A stretch of 64,000 nucleotides of DNA, taken from Bathymodiolus brooksi (Eukaryota; Mollusca; Bivalvia; Mytilida; Modiolidae). Every line of letters starts with the position of its first letter. Positions within the stretch are counted from its first letter, which is position 1. The stretch lies in the NCBI GenBank assembly GCA_963680875.1, contig OY804589.1:3100001-3164000 (forward strand), read 5' to 3'. The position numbers and the translations under genes are program-made. This document shows positions 28,445 to 41,908 of this stretch, piece after piece. The notes beneath the pieces are model-generated. The model saw only the letters and a list, made by a program, of their open reading frames with translations. It did no database searches and had not been told where the DNA came from.

Positions 28445-31400
28445 ATGTTAAGCTATGTATTACAGTGTGTCTTAGGGTTCTATGTTAAACTATGTATTAC
28501 ACTATGTGCCTTATGGTTCTATGTTAAACTATGTATTACACTCTGTGTCTTAGGGTTCTGTGTTAATCTATGTATTACACTCTGCGTCTTACGGTTCTAT
28601 GTTAAATTATGTATTACAATATGTGCCTTAGGGTTCTATGTTAAACTATGTATTACACTCTGTGCCTTAGGGTCTATGCTAAGATATGTGTTACACTCTG
28701 TGTCTCAGGGTTCTATGTTAAACTATGTATTACACTTTGTGTCTTAGGGCTGTCTGATAAACTATGTATTACACTCTGTGTCTTAGGGTTCTATGTTAAA
28801 CTATGTATTACACTCTGTGTCTTAGGGTTCTATGTTAAACTATGTATTACACTCTGTGCCTTAGGGTTCTATGTTAACTATGTATCACGCTATGTGCCTT
28901 AGGGCTCTATCTTAAACTATGTATTACACTCTGTGTCTTAGGGTTCTATGTTAAACTATGTATTACACTATGTGCCTTAGGGCTGTATGCTAAACTATGT
29001 ATTACACTTTGTGCCTTAGGGTTCTATGTTAAACTATGTATTACACTGTGTGTCTTAGGGCTGTATGTTAAACTGTGTATTACACTCTGTGTCTTATGGT
29101 TCTGTGTTAATCTATGTATTACACTCTGTGTTTTAGGGTTCTATGTTAAACTATGTATTACACTCTGTGACTTAGGGTTCTATGTTAAGCTATGTATTAA
29201 ACTCTGTGCCTTAGGGTTCTATGTTAAACTATGTATTACACTCTGTGCCTTAGGGTTCTATGTTGAACTATGTATTACACTCTGTGCCTTAGGGTTCTAT
29301 GTTAAACTATGTATTACACTCTGTGCCTTAGGGTTCTATGTTAAACTATGTATTACACTCTGTGCCTTAGGGTTCTATGTTAAGGTATGTATTACACTCT
29401 GTGCCTTAGGGTTCTATGTTAAAAATATGTATTACACTTTGTGCCTTAGGGTTCTTTGTTAAACTATGTATTACAGTGTGTCTTAGGGTTCTATGTTAAA
29501 CTATGTATTACAGTGTGTCTTAGGGTTCTATGTTAAACTGTGTATTACACTCTGTGCCTTAGGGTTCTCTGTTAAACATGTATTACAGTGTGCCTTAGGG
29601 TTCTATGTTAAGGTATGTATTACACTCTGTGCCTTAGGGTTCTCTGTTAAACTATGTATTACACTCTGTGCCTTAGAGTTCTATGTTAAACTATGTATTA
29701 CACTCCGTGTCTTAGGGTTCTATGTTAAACTATGTATCAAACTCTGTGCCTTAGGGTTCTCTGTTAAACTATGTATTACACTCTGTGCCTTAGGGTTCTA
29801 TGTTAAGGTATGTATTACACTCTGTGCCTTAGGGTTCTATGTTAAACTATGTATTACACTTTGTGCCTTAGGGTTCTTTGTTAAACTATGCATTACAGTG
29901 TGTCTTAGGGTTCTATGTTAAACTATGTATTACAGTGTGTCTTAGGGTTCTATGTTAAACTGTGTATTACACTCTGTGCCTTAGGGTTCTCTGTTAAACA
30001 TGTATTACAGTGTGCCTTAGGGTTCTATGTTAAGGTATGTATTACACTCTGTGCCTTAGGGTTCTCTGTTAAACTATGTATTACACTCTGTGCCTTAGAG
30101 TTCTATGTTAAACTATGTATTACACTCCGTGTCTTATGGTTCTATGTTAAACTATGTATCAAACTCTGTGCCTTAGGGTTCTATGTTAAACTATGTATTA
30201 CACTCTGTGCCTTAGGGTTCTATGTTAAACTATGTATTACACTCTTGTGTCTTAGGGCTCTATGTTAAACTATGTATTACACTCTGTGCCTTAGGGTTCT
30301 ATGTTGAACTATGTATTACACTCTGTGCCTTAGGGTTCTATGTTAAACTATGTATTACCGTGTGCCTTAGGGTTCTATGTTAAGGTATGTATTACACTCT
30401 GTGCCTTAGGGTTCTCTGTTAAACTATGTATTACACTCTGTGCCTTAAGAGTTCTATGTTAAACTATGTATTACAGTGTGCCTTAGGGTTCTATGTTAAG
30501 GTATGTATTACACTCTGTGCCTTAGGGTTCTCTGTTAAACTATGTATTACACTCTGTGCCTTAGAGTTCTATGTTAAACTATGTATTACACTCCGTGTCT
30601 TAGGGTTCTATGTTAAACTATGTATCAAACTCTGTGCCTTAGGGTTCTATGTTAAACTATGTATTACACTCTGTGCCTTAGGGTTCTATGTAAAACTATG
30701 TATTACACTCTTTGTCTTAGGGTTCTATGTTAAACTATGTATTACACTCTGTGCCTTAGGGTTCTATGTTAAACTATGTATTACACTCTGTGCCTTAGGG
30801 TTCTATGTTAAGGTATGTATTACACTCTGTGCCTTAGGGTTCTATGTTAAACTATGTATTACACTTTGTGCCTTAGGGTTCTTTGTTAAACTATGCATTA
30901 CAGTGTGTCTTAGGGTTCTATGTTAAACTATGTATTACAGTGTGTCTTAGGGTTCTATGTTAAACTGTGTATTACACTCTGTGCCTTAGGGTTCTCTGTT
31001 AAACATGTATTACAGTGTGCCTTAGGGTTCTATGTTAAGGTATGTATTACACTCTGTGTCTTAGGGTTCTCTGTTAAACTATGTATTACACTCTGTGCCT
31101 TAGAGTTCTATGTTAAACTATGTATTACACTCCGTGTCTTAGGGTTCTATGTTAAACTATGTATCAAACTCTGTGCCTTAGGGTTCTCTGTTATACTATG
31201 TATTACACTCTGTGCCTTAGGGTTCTATGTTAAGGTATGTATTACACTCTGTGCCTTAGGGTCTATGTTAAACTAGGTATTACACTCTGTGCCTTATGGT
31301 TCTATGTAAAACTATGTATTACACTCTGCATCTTACGGTTCTGTGTTAATCCATGTATTACACTCTGCGTCTTATGGTTCTATGTTAATCCATGTATTAC

Positions 31401-34400
31401 ACTCTGTGCCTTAGGGTTCTCTGTTAAGGTATGTATTACACTCTGCGTCTTATGGTTCTATGTTAAATTATGTATTACACTCTGTGCCTTAGGGTTCTAT
31501 GTTAAACTATGTATTACACTCTGTGCCTTAGGGTTCAATGTTAAACTATGTATTATGCTATGTGCCTTAGGGTTCTATGTTAAACTATGTATTACACTCT
31601 GCGCCTTAGGGCTGTGTGTTAAACTATGTATTACACTTTGTGCCTTAGGGTCTATGTTAAACTATGTATTACACTTTGTGTCTTAGGGCTGTATGTTAAA
31701 CAATGTATTACACTCTGTGCCTTAGGGTTCTATGTTAAGCTATGTATTACACTCTGTGCCTTAGGGTTCTATGTTAAACTATGTATTACACTCTGTGTCT
31801 TAGGGCTCTATGTTAAACTATGTATTACACTCTGTGTCTTAGGGTTCTATGTTAAACTATGTATTACAGTGTGTCTTAGGGTTCTATGTTAAACTATGTA
31901 TTACAGTGTGTCTTAGGGTTCTATGTTAAACTGTGTATTACACTCTGTGCCTTAGGGTTCTATGTTAAGGTATGTATTACACTCTGTGCCTTAGGGTTCT
32001 ATGTTAAACTATGTATTACACTTTGTGCCTTAGGGTTCTATGTTAAACTATGTATTACACTCTGTGCCTTAGGGTTCTTTGTTAAAACTATGTATTACAG
32101 TGTGTCTTAAGGTTCTATGTTAAACTATGCATTACACTCTGTGTCTTAGGATTCTGTGTTAAACTATGTATTACAGTGTGTCTTATGGTGCTATGTTAAA
32201 CTATGTATTATACTCTGTGCCTTAGGGTTCTATGTTAAGCTATGTATTACAGTGTGTCTTAGGGTTCTATGTTAAACTATGTATTACACTCTGTGCCTTA
32301 TGGTTCTATGTTAAACTATGTATTACACTCTGTGTCTTAGGGTTCTGTGTTAATCTATGTATTACACTCTGCGTCTTACGGTTCTATGTTAAATTATGTA
32401 TTACAATATGTGCCTTAGGGTTCTATGTTAAACTATGTATTACACTCTGTGCCTTAGGGTCTATGCTAAGATATGTGTTACACTCTGTGTCTCAGGGTTC
32501 TATGTTAAACTATGTATTACACTTTGTGTCTTAGGGCTGTCTGATAAACTATGTATTACACTCTGTGTCTTAGGGTTCTATGTTAAACTATGTATTACAC
32601 TCTGTGTCTTAGGGTTCTATGTTAAACTATGTATTACACTCTGTGCCTTAGGGTTCTATGTTAACTATGTATCACGCTATGTGCCTTAGGGCTCTATCTT
32701 AAACTATGTATTACACTCTGTGTCTTAGGGTTCTATGTTAAACTATGTATTACACTATGTGCCTTAGGGCTGTATGCTAAACTATGTATTACACTTTGTG
32801 CCTTAGGGTTCTATGTTAAACTATGTATTACACTTTGTGTCTTAGGGCTGTATGTTAAACTGTGTATTACACTCTGTGTCTTATGGTTCTGTGTTAATCT
32901 ATGTATTACACTCTGTGTTTTAGGGTTCTATGTTAAACTATGTATTACACTCTGTGACTTAGGGTTCTATGTTAAGCTATGTATTAAACTCTGTGCCTTA
33001 GGGTTCTATGTTAAACTATGTATTACACTCTGTGCCTTAGGGTTCTATGTTGAACTATGTATTACACTCTGTGCCTTAGGGTTCTATGTTAAACTATGTA
33101 TTACACTCTGTGCCTTAGGGTTCTATGTTAAACTATGTATTACACTCTGTGCCTTAGGGTTCTATGTTAAGGTATGTATTACACTCTGTGCCTTAGGGTT
33201 CTATGTTAAAAATATGTATTACACTTTGTGCCTTAGGGTTCTTTGTTAAACTATGTATTACAGTGTGTCTTAGGGTTCTATGTTAAACTATGTATTACAG
33301 TGTGTCTTAGGGTTCTATGTTAAACTGTGTATTACACTCTGTGCCTTAGGGTTCTCTGTTAAACATGTATTACAGTGTGCCTTAGGGTTCTATGTTAAGG
33401 TATGTATTACACTCTGTGCCTTAGGGTTCTCTGTTAAACTATGTATTACACTCTGTGCCTTAGAGTTCTATGTTAAACTATGTATTACACTCCGTGTCTT
33501 AGGGTTCTATGTTAAACTATGTATCAAACTCTGTGCCTTAGGGTTCTCTGTTAAACTATGTATTACACTCTGTGCCTTAGGGTTCTATGTTAAGGTATGT
33601 ATTACACTCTGTGCCTTAGGGTTCTATGTTAAACTATGTATTACACTTTGTGCCTTAGGGTTCTTTGTTAAACTATGCATTACAGTGTGTCTTAGGGTTC
33701 TATGTTAAACTATGTATTACAGTGTGTCTTAGGGTTCTATGTTAAACTGTGTATTACACTCTGTGCCTTAGGGTTCTCTGTTAAACATGTATTACAGTGT
33801 GCCTTAGGGTTCTATGTTAAGGTATGTATTACACTCTGTGCCTTAGGGTTCTCTGTTAAACTATGTATTACATTCTGTGCCTTAGAGTTCTATGTTAAAC
33901 TATGTATTACACTCCGTGTCTTAGGGTTCTATGTTAAACTATGTATCAAACTCTGTGCCTTAGGGTTCTATGTTAAACTATGTATTACACTCTGTGCCTT
34001 AGGGTTCTATGTTAAACTATGTATTACACTCTTGTGTCTTAGGGCTCTATGTTAAACTATGTATTACACTCTGTGCCTTAGGGTTCTATGTTGAACTATG
34101 TATTACACTCTGTGTCTTAGGGTTCTATGTTAAACTATGTATTACCGTGTGCCTTAGGGTTCTATGTTAAGGTATGTATTACACTCTGTGCCTTAGGGTT
34201 CTCTGTTAAACTATGTATTACACTCTGTGCCTTAAGAGTTCTATGTTAAACTATGTATTACAGTGTGCCTTAGGGTTCTATGTTAAGGTATGTATTACAC
34301 TCTGTGCCTTAGGGTTCTATGTTAAACTATGTATTACACTCCGTGTCTTAGGGTTCTATGATAAACTATGTATCAAACTCTGTGCCTTAGGGTTCTATGT

Positions 34401-35979
34401 TAAACTATGTATTACACTCTGTGCCTTAGGGTTCTATGTTAAACTATGTATTACACTCTTTGTCTTAGGGTTCTATGTTAAACTATGTATTACACTCTGT
34501 GCCTTAGGGTTCTATGTTAAACTATGTATTACACTCTGTGCCTTAGGGTTCTATGTTAAGGTATGTATTACACTCTGTGCCTTAGGGTTCTATGTTAAAC
34601 TATGTATTACACTTTGTGCCTTAGGGTTCTTTGTTAAACTATGCATTACAGTGTGTCTTAGGGTTCTATGTTAAACTATGTATTACAGTGTGTCTTAGGG
34701 TTCTATGTTAAACTGTGTATTACACTCTGTGCCTTAGGGTTCTCTGTTAAACATGTATTACAGTGTGCCTTAGGGTTCTATGTTAAGGTATGTATTACAC
34801 TCTGTGCCTTAGGGTTCTCTGTTAAACTATGTATTACACTCTGTGCCTTAGAGTTCTATGTTAAACTATGTATTACACTCCGTGTCTTAGGGTTCTATGT
34901 TAAACTATGTATCAAACTCTGTGCCTTAGGGTTCTCTGTTATACTATGTATTACACTCTGTGCCTTAGGGTTCTATGTTAAGGTATGTATTACACTCTGT
35001 GCCTTAGGGTCTATGTTAAACTAGGTATTACACTCTGTGCCTTATGGTTCTATGTAAAACTATGTATTACACTCTGCATCTTACGGTTCTGTGTTAATCC
35101 ATGTATTACACTCTGCGTCTTATGGTTCTATGTTAATCCATGTATTACACTCTGTGCCTTAGGGTTCTCTGTTAAGGTATGTATTACACTCTGCGTCTTA
35201 TGGTTCTATGTTAAATTATGTATTACACTCTGTGCCTTAGGGTTCTATGTTAAACTATGTATTACACTCTGTGCCTTAGGGTTCAATGTTAAACTATGTA
35301 TTATGCTATGTGCCTTAGGGTTCTATGTTAAACTATGTATTACACTCTGCGCCTTAGGGCTGTGTGTTAAACTATGTATTACACTTTGTGCCTTAGGGTC
35401 TATGTTAAACTATGTATTACACTTTGTGTCTTAGGGCTGTATGTTAAACTATGTATTACACTCTGTGCCTTAGGGTTCTATGTTAAGCTATGTATTACAC
35501 TCTGTGCCTTAGGGTTCTATGTTAAACTATGTATTACACTCTGTGTCTTAGGGTTCTATGTTAAACTATGTATTACACTCTGTGTCTTAGGGTTCTATGT
35601 TAAACTATGTATTACAGTGTGTCTTAGGGTTCTATGTTAAACTATGTATTACAGTGTGTCTTAGGGTTCTATGTTAAACTGTGTATTACACTCTGTGCCT
35701 TAGGGTTCTATGTTAAGGTATGTATTACACTCTGTGCCTTAGGGTTCTATGTTAAACTATGTATTACACTTTGTGCCTTAGGGTTCTATGTTAAACTATG
35801 TATTACACTCTGTGCCTTAGGGTTCTTTGTTAAAACTATGTATTACAGTGTGTCTTAAGGTTCTATGTTAAACTATGCATTACACTCTGTGTCTTAGGAT
35901 TCTGTGTTAAACTATGTATTACAGTGTGTCTTATGGTGCTATGTTAAACTATGTATTACACTCTGTGCCTTAGGGTTCT
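28445..35979. repeat. Two large higher-order repeats, 3787 and 3748 bp
   Basis: Unit order from 28445 recurs from 32232 with an offset of 3787 bp up to about 34300, then 3748 bp from about 34670 on. The difference is exactly 39 bp, one basic unit, lost within 34213-34674. It joins a GTTAAGGTATG unit to the unit carrying the ACTCCGTGTC variant. A third diverged copy follows from 35980. Confidence 0.8.
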
Positions 35980-38900
35980 ATGTTAAGCTATGTATTACAG
36001 TGTGTCTTAGGGTTCTATGTTAAACTATGTATTACACTCTGTGCCTTATGGTTCTATGTTAAACTGTGTATTACACTCTGTGTCTTAGGGTTCTGTGTTA
36101 ATCCATGTATTACACTCTGCGTCTTACGGTTCTATGTTAAATTATGTATTACAATATGTGCCTTAGGGTTCTATGTTAAACTATGTATTACACTCTGTGC
36201 CTTAGGGTTCTATGTTAAACTATGTATTACACTCTGTGTCTTAGGGTTCTATGTTAAACTATGTATTACACTCTGTGTCTTAGGGTTCTATGTTAAACTA
36301 TGTATTACACTCTGTGCCTTAGGGTTCTATGTTAACTATGTATCACGCTATGTGCCTTAGGGCTCTATCTTAAACTATGTATTACACTCTGTGTCTTAGG
36401 GTTCTATGTTAAACTATGTATTACACTATGTGCCTTAGGGCTGTATGTTAAACTATGTATTACACTTTGTGCCTTAGGGTTCTATGTTAAACTATGTATT
36501 ACACTTTGTGTCTTACGGCTGTATGTTAAACTGTGTATTACACTCTGTGTTTTATGGTTCTGTGTTAATCTATGTATTACACTCTGTGTCTTAGGGTTCT
36601 ATGTTAAACTATGTATTACACTCTGTGCCTTAGGGTTCTATGTTAAGCTATGTATTACACTCTGTGCCTTAGGGTTCTATGTTAAACTATGTATTACACT
36701 CTGTGCCTTAGGGTTCTATGTTGAACTATGTATTACACTCTGTGCCTTAGGGTTCTATGTTAAACTATGTATTACACTCTGTGCCTTAGGGTTCTATGTT
36801 AAACTATGTATTACACTCTGTGCCTTAGGGTTCTATGTTAAGGTATGTATTACACTCTGTGCCTTAGGGTTCTCTGTTAAACATGTATTACAGTGTGCCT
36901 TAGGGTTCTATGTTAAGGTATGTATTACACTCTGTGCCTTAGGGTTCTCTGTTAAACTATGTATTACACTCTGTGCCTTAGAGTTCTATGTTAAACTATG
37001 TATTACACTCCGTGTCTTAGGGTTCTATGTTACACTATGTATCAAACTCTGTGCCTTAGGGTTCTCTGTTAAACTATGTATTACACTCTGTGCCTTAGGG
37101 TTCTATGTTAAGGTATGTATTACACTCGGTGCCTTAGGGTCTATGTTAAACTAGGTATTACACTCTGTGCCTTATGGTTCTATGTAAAACTATGTATTAC
37201 ACTCTGCATCTTACGGTTCTGTGTTAATCCATGTATTACACTCTGCGTCTTATGGTTCTATGTTAATCCATGTATTACACTCTGTGCCTTAGGGTTCTCT
37301 GTTAAGGTATGTATTACACTCTGCGTCTTATGGTTCTATGTTAAATTATGTATTACACTCTGTGCCTTAGGGTTCTATGTTAAACTATGTATTACACTCT
37401 GTGCCTTAGGGTTCAATGTTAAACTATGTATTATGCTATGTGCCTTAGGGTTCTATGTTAAACTATTTATTACACTCTGCGCCTTAGGGCTGTGTGTTAA
37501 ACTATGTATTACACTTTGTGCCTTAGGGTCTATGTTAAACTATGTATTACACTTTGTGTCTTAGGGCTGTATGTTAAACTATGTATTACACTCTGTGCCT
37601 TAGGGTTCTATGTTAAGCTATGTATTACACTCTGTGCCTTAGGGTTCTATGTTAAACTATGTATTACACTCTGTGTCTTAGGGTTCTATGTTAAACTATG
37701 TATTACACTCTGTGTCTTAGGGTTCTATGTTAAACTATGTATTACAGTGTGTCTTAGGGTTCTATGTTAAACTATGTATTACAGTGTGTCTTAGGGTTCT
37801 ATGTTAAACTGTGTATTACACTCTGTGCCTTAGGGTTCTATGTTAAGGTATGTATTACACTCTGTGCCTTAGGGTTCTATGTTAAACTATGTATTACACT
37901 TTGTGCCTTAGGGTTCTATGTTAAACTATGTATTACACTCTGTGTCTTAAGGTTCTATGTTAAACTATGCATTACACTCTGTGTCTTAGGATTCTATGTT
38001 AAACTATGTATTACAGTGTGTCTTATGGTGCTATGTTAAACTATGTATTATACTCTGTGCCTTAGGGTTCTATGTTAAGTTATGTATTACAGTGTGTCTT
38101 AGGGTTCTATGTTAAACTATGTATTACACTCTGTGCCTTATGGTTCTATGTTAAACTATGTATTACACTCTGTGTCTTAGGGTTCTGTGTTAATCCATGT
38201 ATTACACTCTGCGTCTTACGGTTCTATGTTAAATTATGTATTACAATATGTGCCTTAGGGTTCTATGTTAAACTATGTATTACACTCTGTGCCTTAGGGT
38301 CTATGCTAAGATATGTGTTACACTCTGTGTCTCAGGGTTCTATGTTAAACTATGTATTACACTTTGTGTCTTAGGGCTGTCTGATAAACTATGTATTACA
38401 CTCTGTGTCTTAGGGTTCTATGTTAAACTATGTATTTTTTGTGTCTTAGGGTTCTATGTTAAACTATGTATTACACTCTGTGTCTTAGGGTTCTATGTTA
38501 AACTATGTATTACACTCTGTGCCTTAGGGTTCTATGTTAACTATGTATCACGCTATGTGCCTTAGGGCTCTATCTTAAACTATGTATTGCACTCTGTGTC
38601 TTAGGGTTCTATGTTAAACTATGTATTACACTATGTGCCTTAGGGCTGTATGTTAAACTATGTATTACACTTTGTGCCTTAGGGTTCTATGTTAAACTAT
38701 GTATTACACTTTGTGTCTTAGGGCTGTATGCTAAACTGTGTATTACACTCTGTGTTTTATGGTTCTGTGTTAATCTATGTATTACACTCTGTGTCTTAGG
38801 GTTCTATGTTAAACTATGTATTACACTCTGTGCCTTAGGGTTCTATGTTAAGCTATGTATTACACTCTGTGCCTTAGGGTTCTATGTTAAACTATGTATT

Positions 38901-41141
38901 ACACTCTGTGCCTTAGGGTTCTATGTTGAACTATGTATTACACTCTGTGCCTTAGGGTTCTATTTTAAACTATGTATTACAATATGTGCCTTAGGGTTCT
39001 ATGTTAAACTATGTATTACACTCTGTGCCTTAGGGTCTATGCTAAGATATGTGTTACACTCTGTGTCTCAGGGTTCTATGTTAAACTATGTATCACACTT
39101 TGTGTCTTAGGGCTGTCTGATAAACTATGTATTACACTCTGTGTCTTAGGGTTCTATGTTAAACTATGTATTACACTCTGTGTCTTTGGGTTCTATGTTA
39201 AACTATGTATTACACTCTGTGCCTTAGGGTTCTATGTTAACTTTGTATCACGCTATGTGCCTTAGGGCTCTATCTTAAACTATGTATTACACTCTGTGTC
39301 TTAGGGTTCTATGTTAAACTATGTATTACACTATGTGCCTTAGGGCTGTATGCTAAACTATGTATTACACTTTGTGCCTTAGGGTTCTATGTTAAACTAT
39401 GTATTACACTTTGTGTCTTAGGGCTGTATGTTAAACTGTGTCTTATGGTTCTGTGTTAATCTATGTATTACACTCTGTGTTTTAGGGTTCTATGTTAAAC
39501 TATGTATTACACTCTGTGCCTTAGGGTTCTATGTTAAGCTATGTATTAAACTCTGTGCCTTAGGGTTCTATGCTAAACTATGTATTACACTCTGTGCCTT
39601 AGGGTTCTATGTTGAACTATGTATTACACTCTGTGCCTTAGGGTTCTATGTTAAACTATGTATTACACTCTGTGCCTTAGGGTTCTATGTTAAACTATGT
39701 ATTACACTCTGTGCCTTAGGGTTCTATGTTAAGGTATGTATTACACTCTGTGCCTTAGGGTTCTATGTTAAACTATGTATTACACTTTGTGCTTTAGGGT
39801 TCTTTGTTAAACTATGTATTACAGTGTGTCTTAGGGTTCTATGTTAAACTATGTATTACAGTGTGTCTTAGGGTTCTATGTTAAACTGTGTATTACACTC
39901 TGTGCCTTAGGGTTCTCTGTTAAACATGTATTACAGTGTGCCTTAGGGTTCTATGTTAAGGTATGTATTACACTCTGTGCCTTAGGGTTCTCTGTTAAAC
40001 TATGTATTACACTCTGTGCCTTAGAGTTCTATGTTAAACTATGTATTACACTCCGTGTCTTAGGGTTCTATGTTAAACTATGTATCAAACTCTGTGCCTT
40101 AGGGTTCTCTGTTAAACTATGTATTACACTCTGTGCCTTAGGGTTCTATGTTAAGGTATGTATTACACTCTGTGCCTTAGGGTTCTATGTTAAACTATGT
40201 ATTACACTTTGTGCCTTAGGGTTCTTTGTTAAACTATGTATTACAGTGTGTCTTAGGGTTCTATGTTAAACTGTGTATTACACTCTGTGCCTTAGGGTTC
40301 TCTGTTAAACATGTATTACAGTGTGCCTTAGGGTTCTATGTTAAGGTATGTATTACACTCTGTGCCTTAGGGTTCTCTGTTAAACTATGTATTACACTCT
40401 GTGCCTTAGAGTTCTATGTTAAACTATGTATTACACTCCGTGTCTTAGGGTTCTATGTTAAACTATGTATCAAACTCTGTGCCTTAGGGTTCTATGTTAA
40501 ACTATGTATTACACTCTGTGCCTTAGGGTTCTATGTTAAACTATGTATTACACTCTTGTGTCTTAGGGTTTTATGTTAAACTATGTATTACACTCTGTGC
40601 CTTAGGGTTCTATGTTGAACTATGTATTACACTCTGTGCCTTAGGGTTCTATGTTAAACTATGTATTACCGTGTGCCTTAGGGTTCTATGTTAAGGTATG
40701 TATTACACTCTGTGCCTTAGGGTTCTCTGTTAAACTATGTATTACACTCTGAGCCTTAGAGTTCTATGTTAAACTATGTATTACAGTGTGCCTTAGGGTT
40801 CTATGTTAAGGTATGTATTACACTCTGTGCCTTAGGGTTCTCTGTTAAACTATGTATTACACTCTGTGCCTTAGAGTTCTATGTTAAACTATGTATTACA
40901 CTCCGTGTCTTAGGGTTCTATGTTAAACTATGTATCAAACTCTGTGCCTTAGGGTTCTATGTTAAACTATGTATTACACTCTGTGCCTTAGGGTTCTATG
41001 TTAAACTATGTATTACACTCTTTGTCTTAGGGTTCTATGTTAAACTATGTATTACACTCTTGTGTCTTAGGGTTCTATGTTAAACATGTATTACACTCTT
41101 GTGTCTTAGGGTTCTATGTTAAACATGTATTACACTCTGTG

Positions 41142-41356
41142 TCATCTTCAATGTCATATTAATCTTCATCAGTAGCAATACTCCAACAGTACCAGCATAT
41201 AAAGTTTTAATTTTATTGTCACCTGTTAGGTAATAATTTACATAATATTTTCATGTTTAAAAGTTAAATTGTTCAACTTTGTCATTCGAGCTTTGCCATT
41301 AATCAAGCACAGTACTCATAAACACTCATTTATTTATTATTTTCTAATCATTTAGT
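41142..41356. other. Unique AT-rich spacer, no gene seen
   Basis: Non-repetitive AT-rich DNA between the end of the 39-bp array and the retroposed element. I find no ORF of note, no splice-flanked exon and no repeat in it. Confidence 0.6.
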
Positions 41357-41379
41357 ATCAATTGTTTACATACAGTTCC

Positions 41380-41789
41380 TGGCGTGGTGTACTCGATACA
41401 ACATTATGTGATAAAGTTTGTCAGTGACCTGCTATACTTGGCGGGGTGTACTCGATACACCATTATGTGATAAAGTTTGTCAGTGACTTGTTATACTTGG
41501 CGGGGTGTACTCGATACAACATTATGTGATAAAATTTGTCAGTGACCTGCGATACATGGCGTGGTGTACTCGATACAACATTATGTGATAAAGTTTGTCA
41601 GTGATCTGCGATACACGGCGGGGTGTACTCGATACAACATTATGTGATAAAGTTTGACAGTGACCTGCGATAAATGGCATGGTGTACTCGATACAACATT
41701 ATATGATAAAGTTTGTCAGTGACCTGCGATACATGGCGTGATGTACTCGATACAACATTATGTGATAAAATTTGTCAGTGACCTGCGAC
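41380..41789. repeat. Seven-copy 59-bp minisatellite
   Basis: The landmark GTGTACTCGATACAAC (or a one-base variant) occurs at 41387, 41446, 41505, 41564, 41623, 41682 and 41741, exactly 59 bp apart. Units share ATTATGTGATAAAGTTTGTC and AGTGACCTGCGATAC and differ by a few substitutions. No length variation occurs between copies. The last copy runs straight into the CGACAGGTTGGTGG tail. Confidence 0.95.
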
Positions 41790-41871
41790 AGGTTGGTGGT
41801 TTACCCCGGGTTCCTCCACCAATTAAACTGACCACCACAATATTATTGAAATATTGTTGAAAGTGGTGTTA
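41790..41871. repeat. Conserved tail of the retroposed element, three small hairpins
   Basis: The tail holds GGTGG ... CCACC arms around the palindrome CCCGGG, then CAATATT ... AATATTG, then TGGTGT ... ACACCA. The order and sequence resemble a repeat tail I remember from bivalve genomes. The hairpins are seen; the family assignment is from memory. Confidence 0.55.
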
Positions 41872-41908
41872 AACACCATAAACCTATACCAGCCATCAAT
41901 TGTTTACA

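Larger units (their letters stand above)
26047..41141. repeat. 39-bp tandem satellite array, right part
   Basis: The same 39-bp family continues from the retroelement to an abrupt edge at about 41141, where the last units (TTAAACATGTATTACAC) give way to CATCTTCAATGTC. Higher-order structure differs from the left part. Marker units at 26427, 27436 and 28445 are 1009 bp apart; those at 28445, 32232 and 35980 are 3787 and 3748 bp apart. The block from 38072 resembles the one from 24368. Apart from minor variants, the last units before the edge are not notably decayed, unlike the edge of the second array. Confidence 0.95.
41357..41908. mobile_element. Short retroposed element with internal tandem repeats and 14-bp target duplication
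   Basis: The perfect 14-bp direct repeat ATCAATTGTTTACA lies at 41357-41370 and 41895-41908 and encloses 524 bp. The enclosed DNA consists of seven 59-bp repeats followed by a GC-richer tail with CCCCGGGTTCCTCCACC, AAACTGACCACC and GTTAAACACCA. I recall that tail as a widespread bivalve repeat end. A 14-bp duplication fits LINE-driven retroposition of a SINE-like element and argues against a Helitron, which makes none. There is no coding capacity. Naming a known family would need a repeat-library search. Which strand is sense is not certain. Confidence 0.7.

Noticed and set aside
464..41083. Dozens of ORFs of 65-166 codons encoding a 13-residue repeat (FYVKLCITLCALG type)
   Set aside because: The frame is open only because the unit is 39 bp and stop-free in one frame. 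Units of 37 and 38 bp shift the frame every few units, ORFs overlap in different frames, and there is no promoter, splice or codon signal. I treat them as satellite artefacts.
1..41141. CRISPR array
   Set aside because: Units are contiguous with no unique spacers, and the surroundings are eukaryotic.
41371..41894. Helitron-type non-autonomous element
   Set aside because: The flanking 14-bp direct repeat is not expected for Helitrons, and I did not see a TC start with a CTRR end between host A and T. This is not fully excluded.
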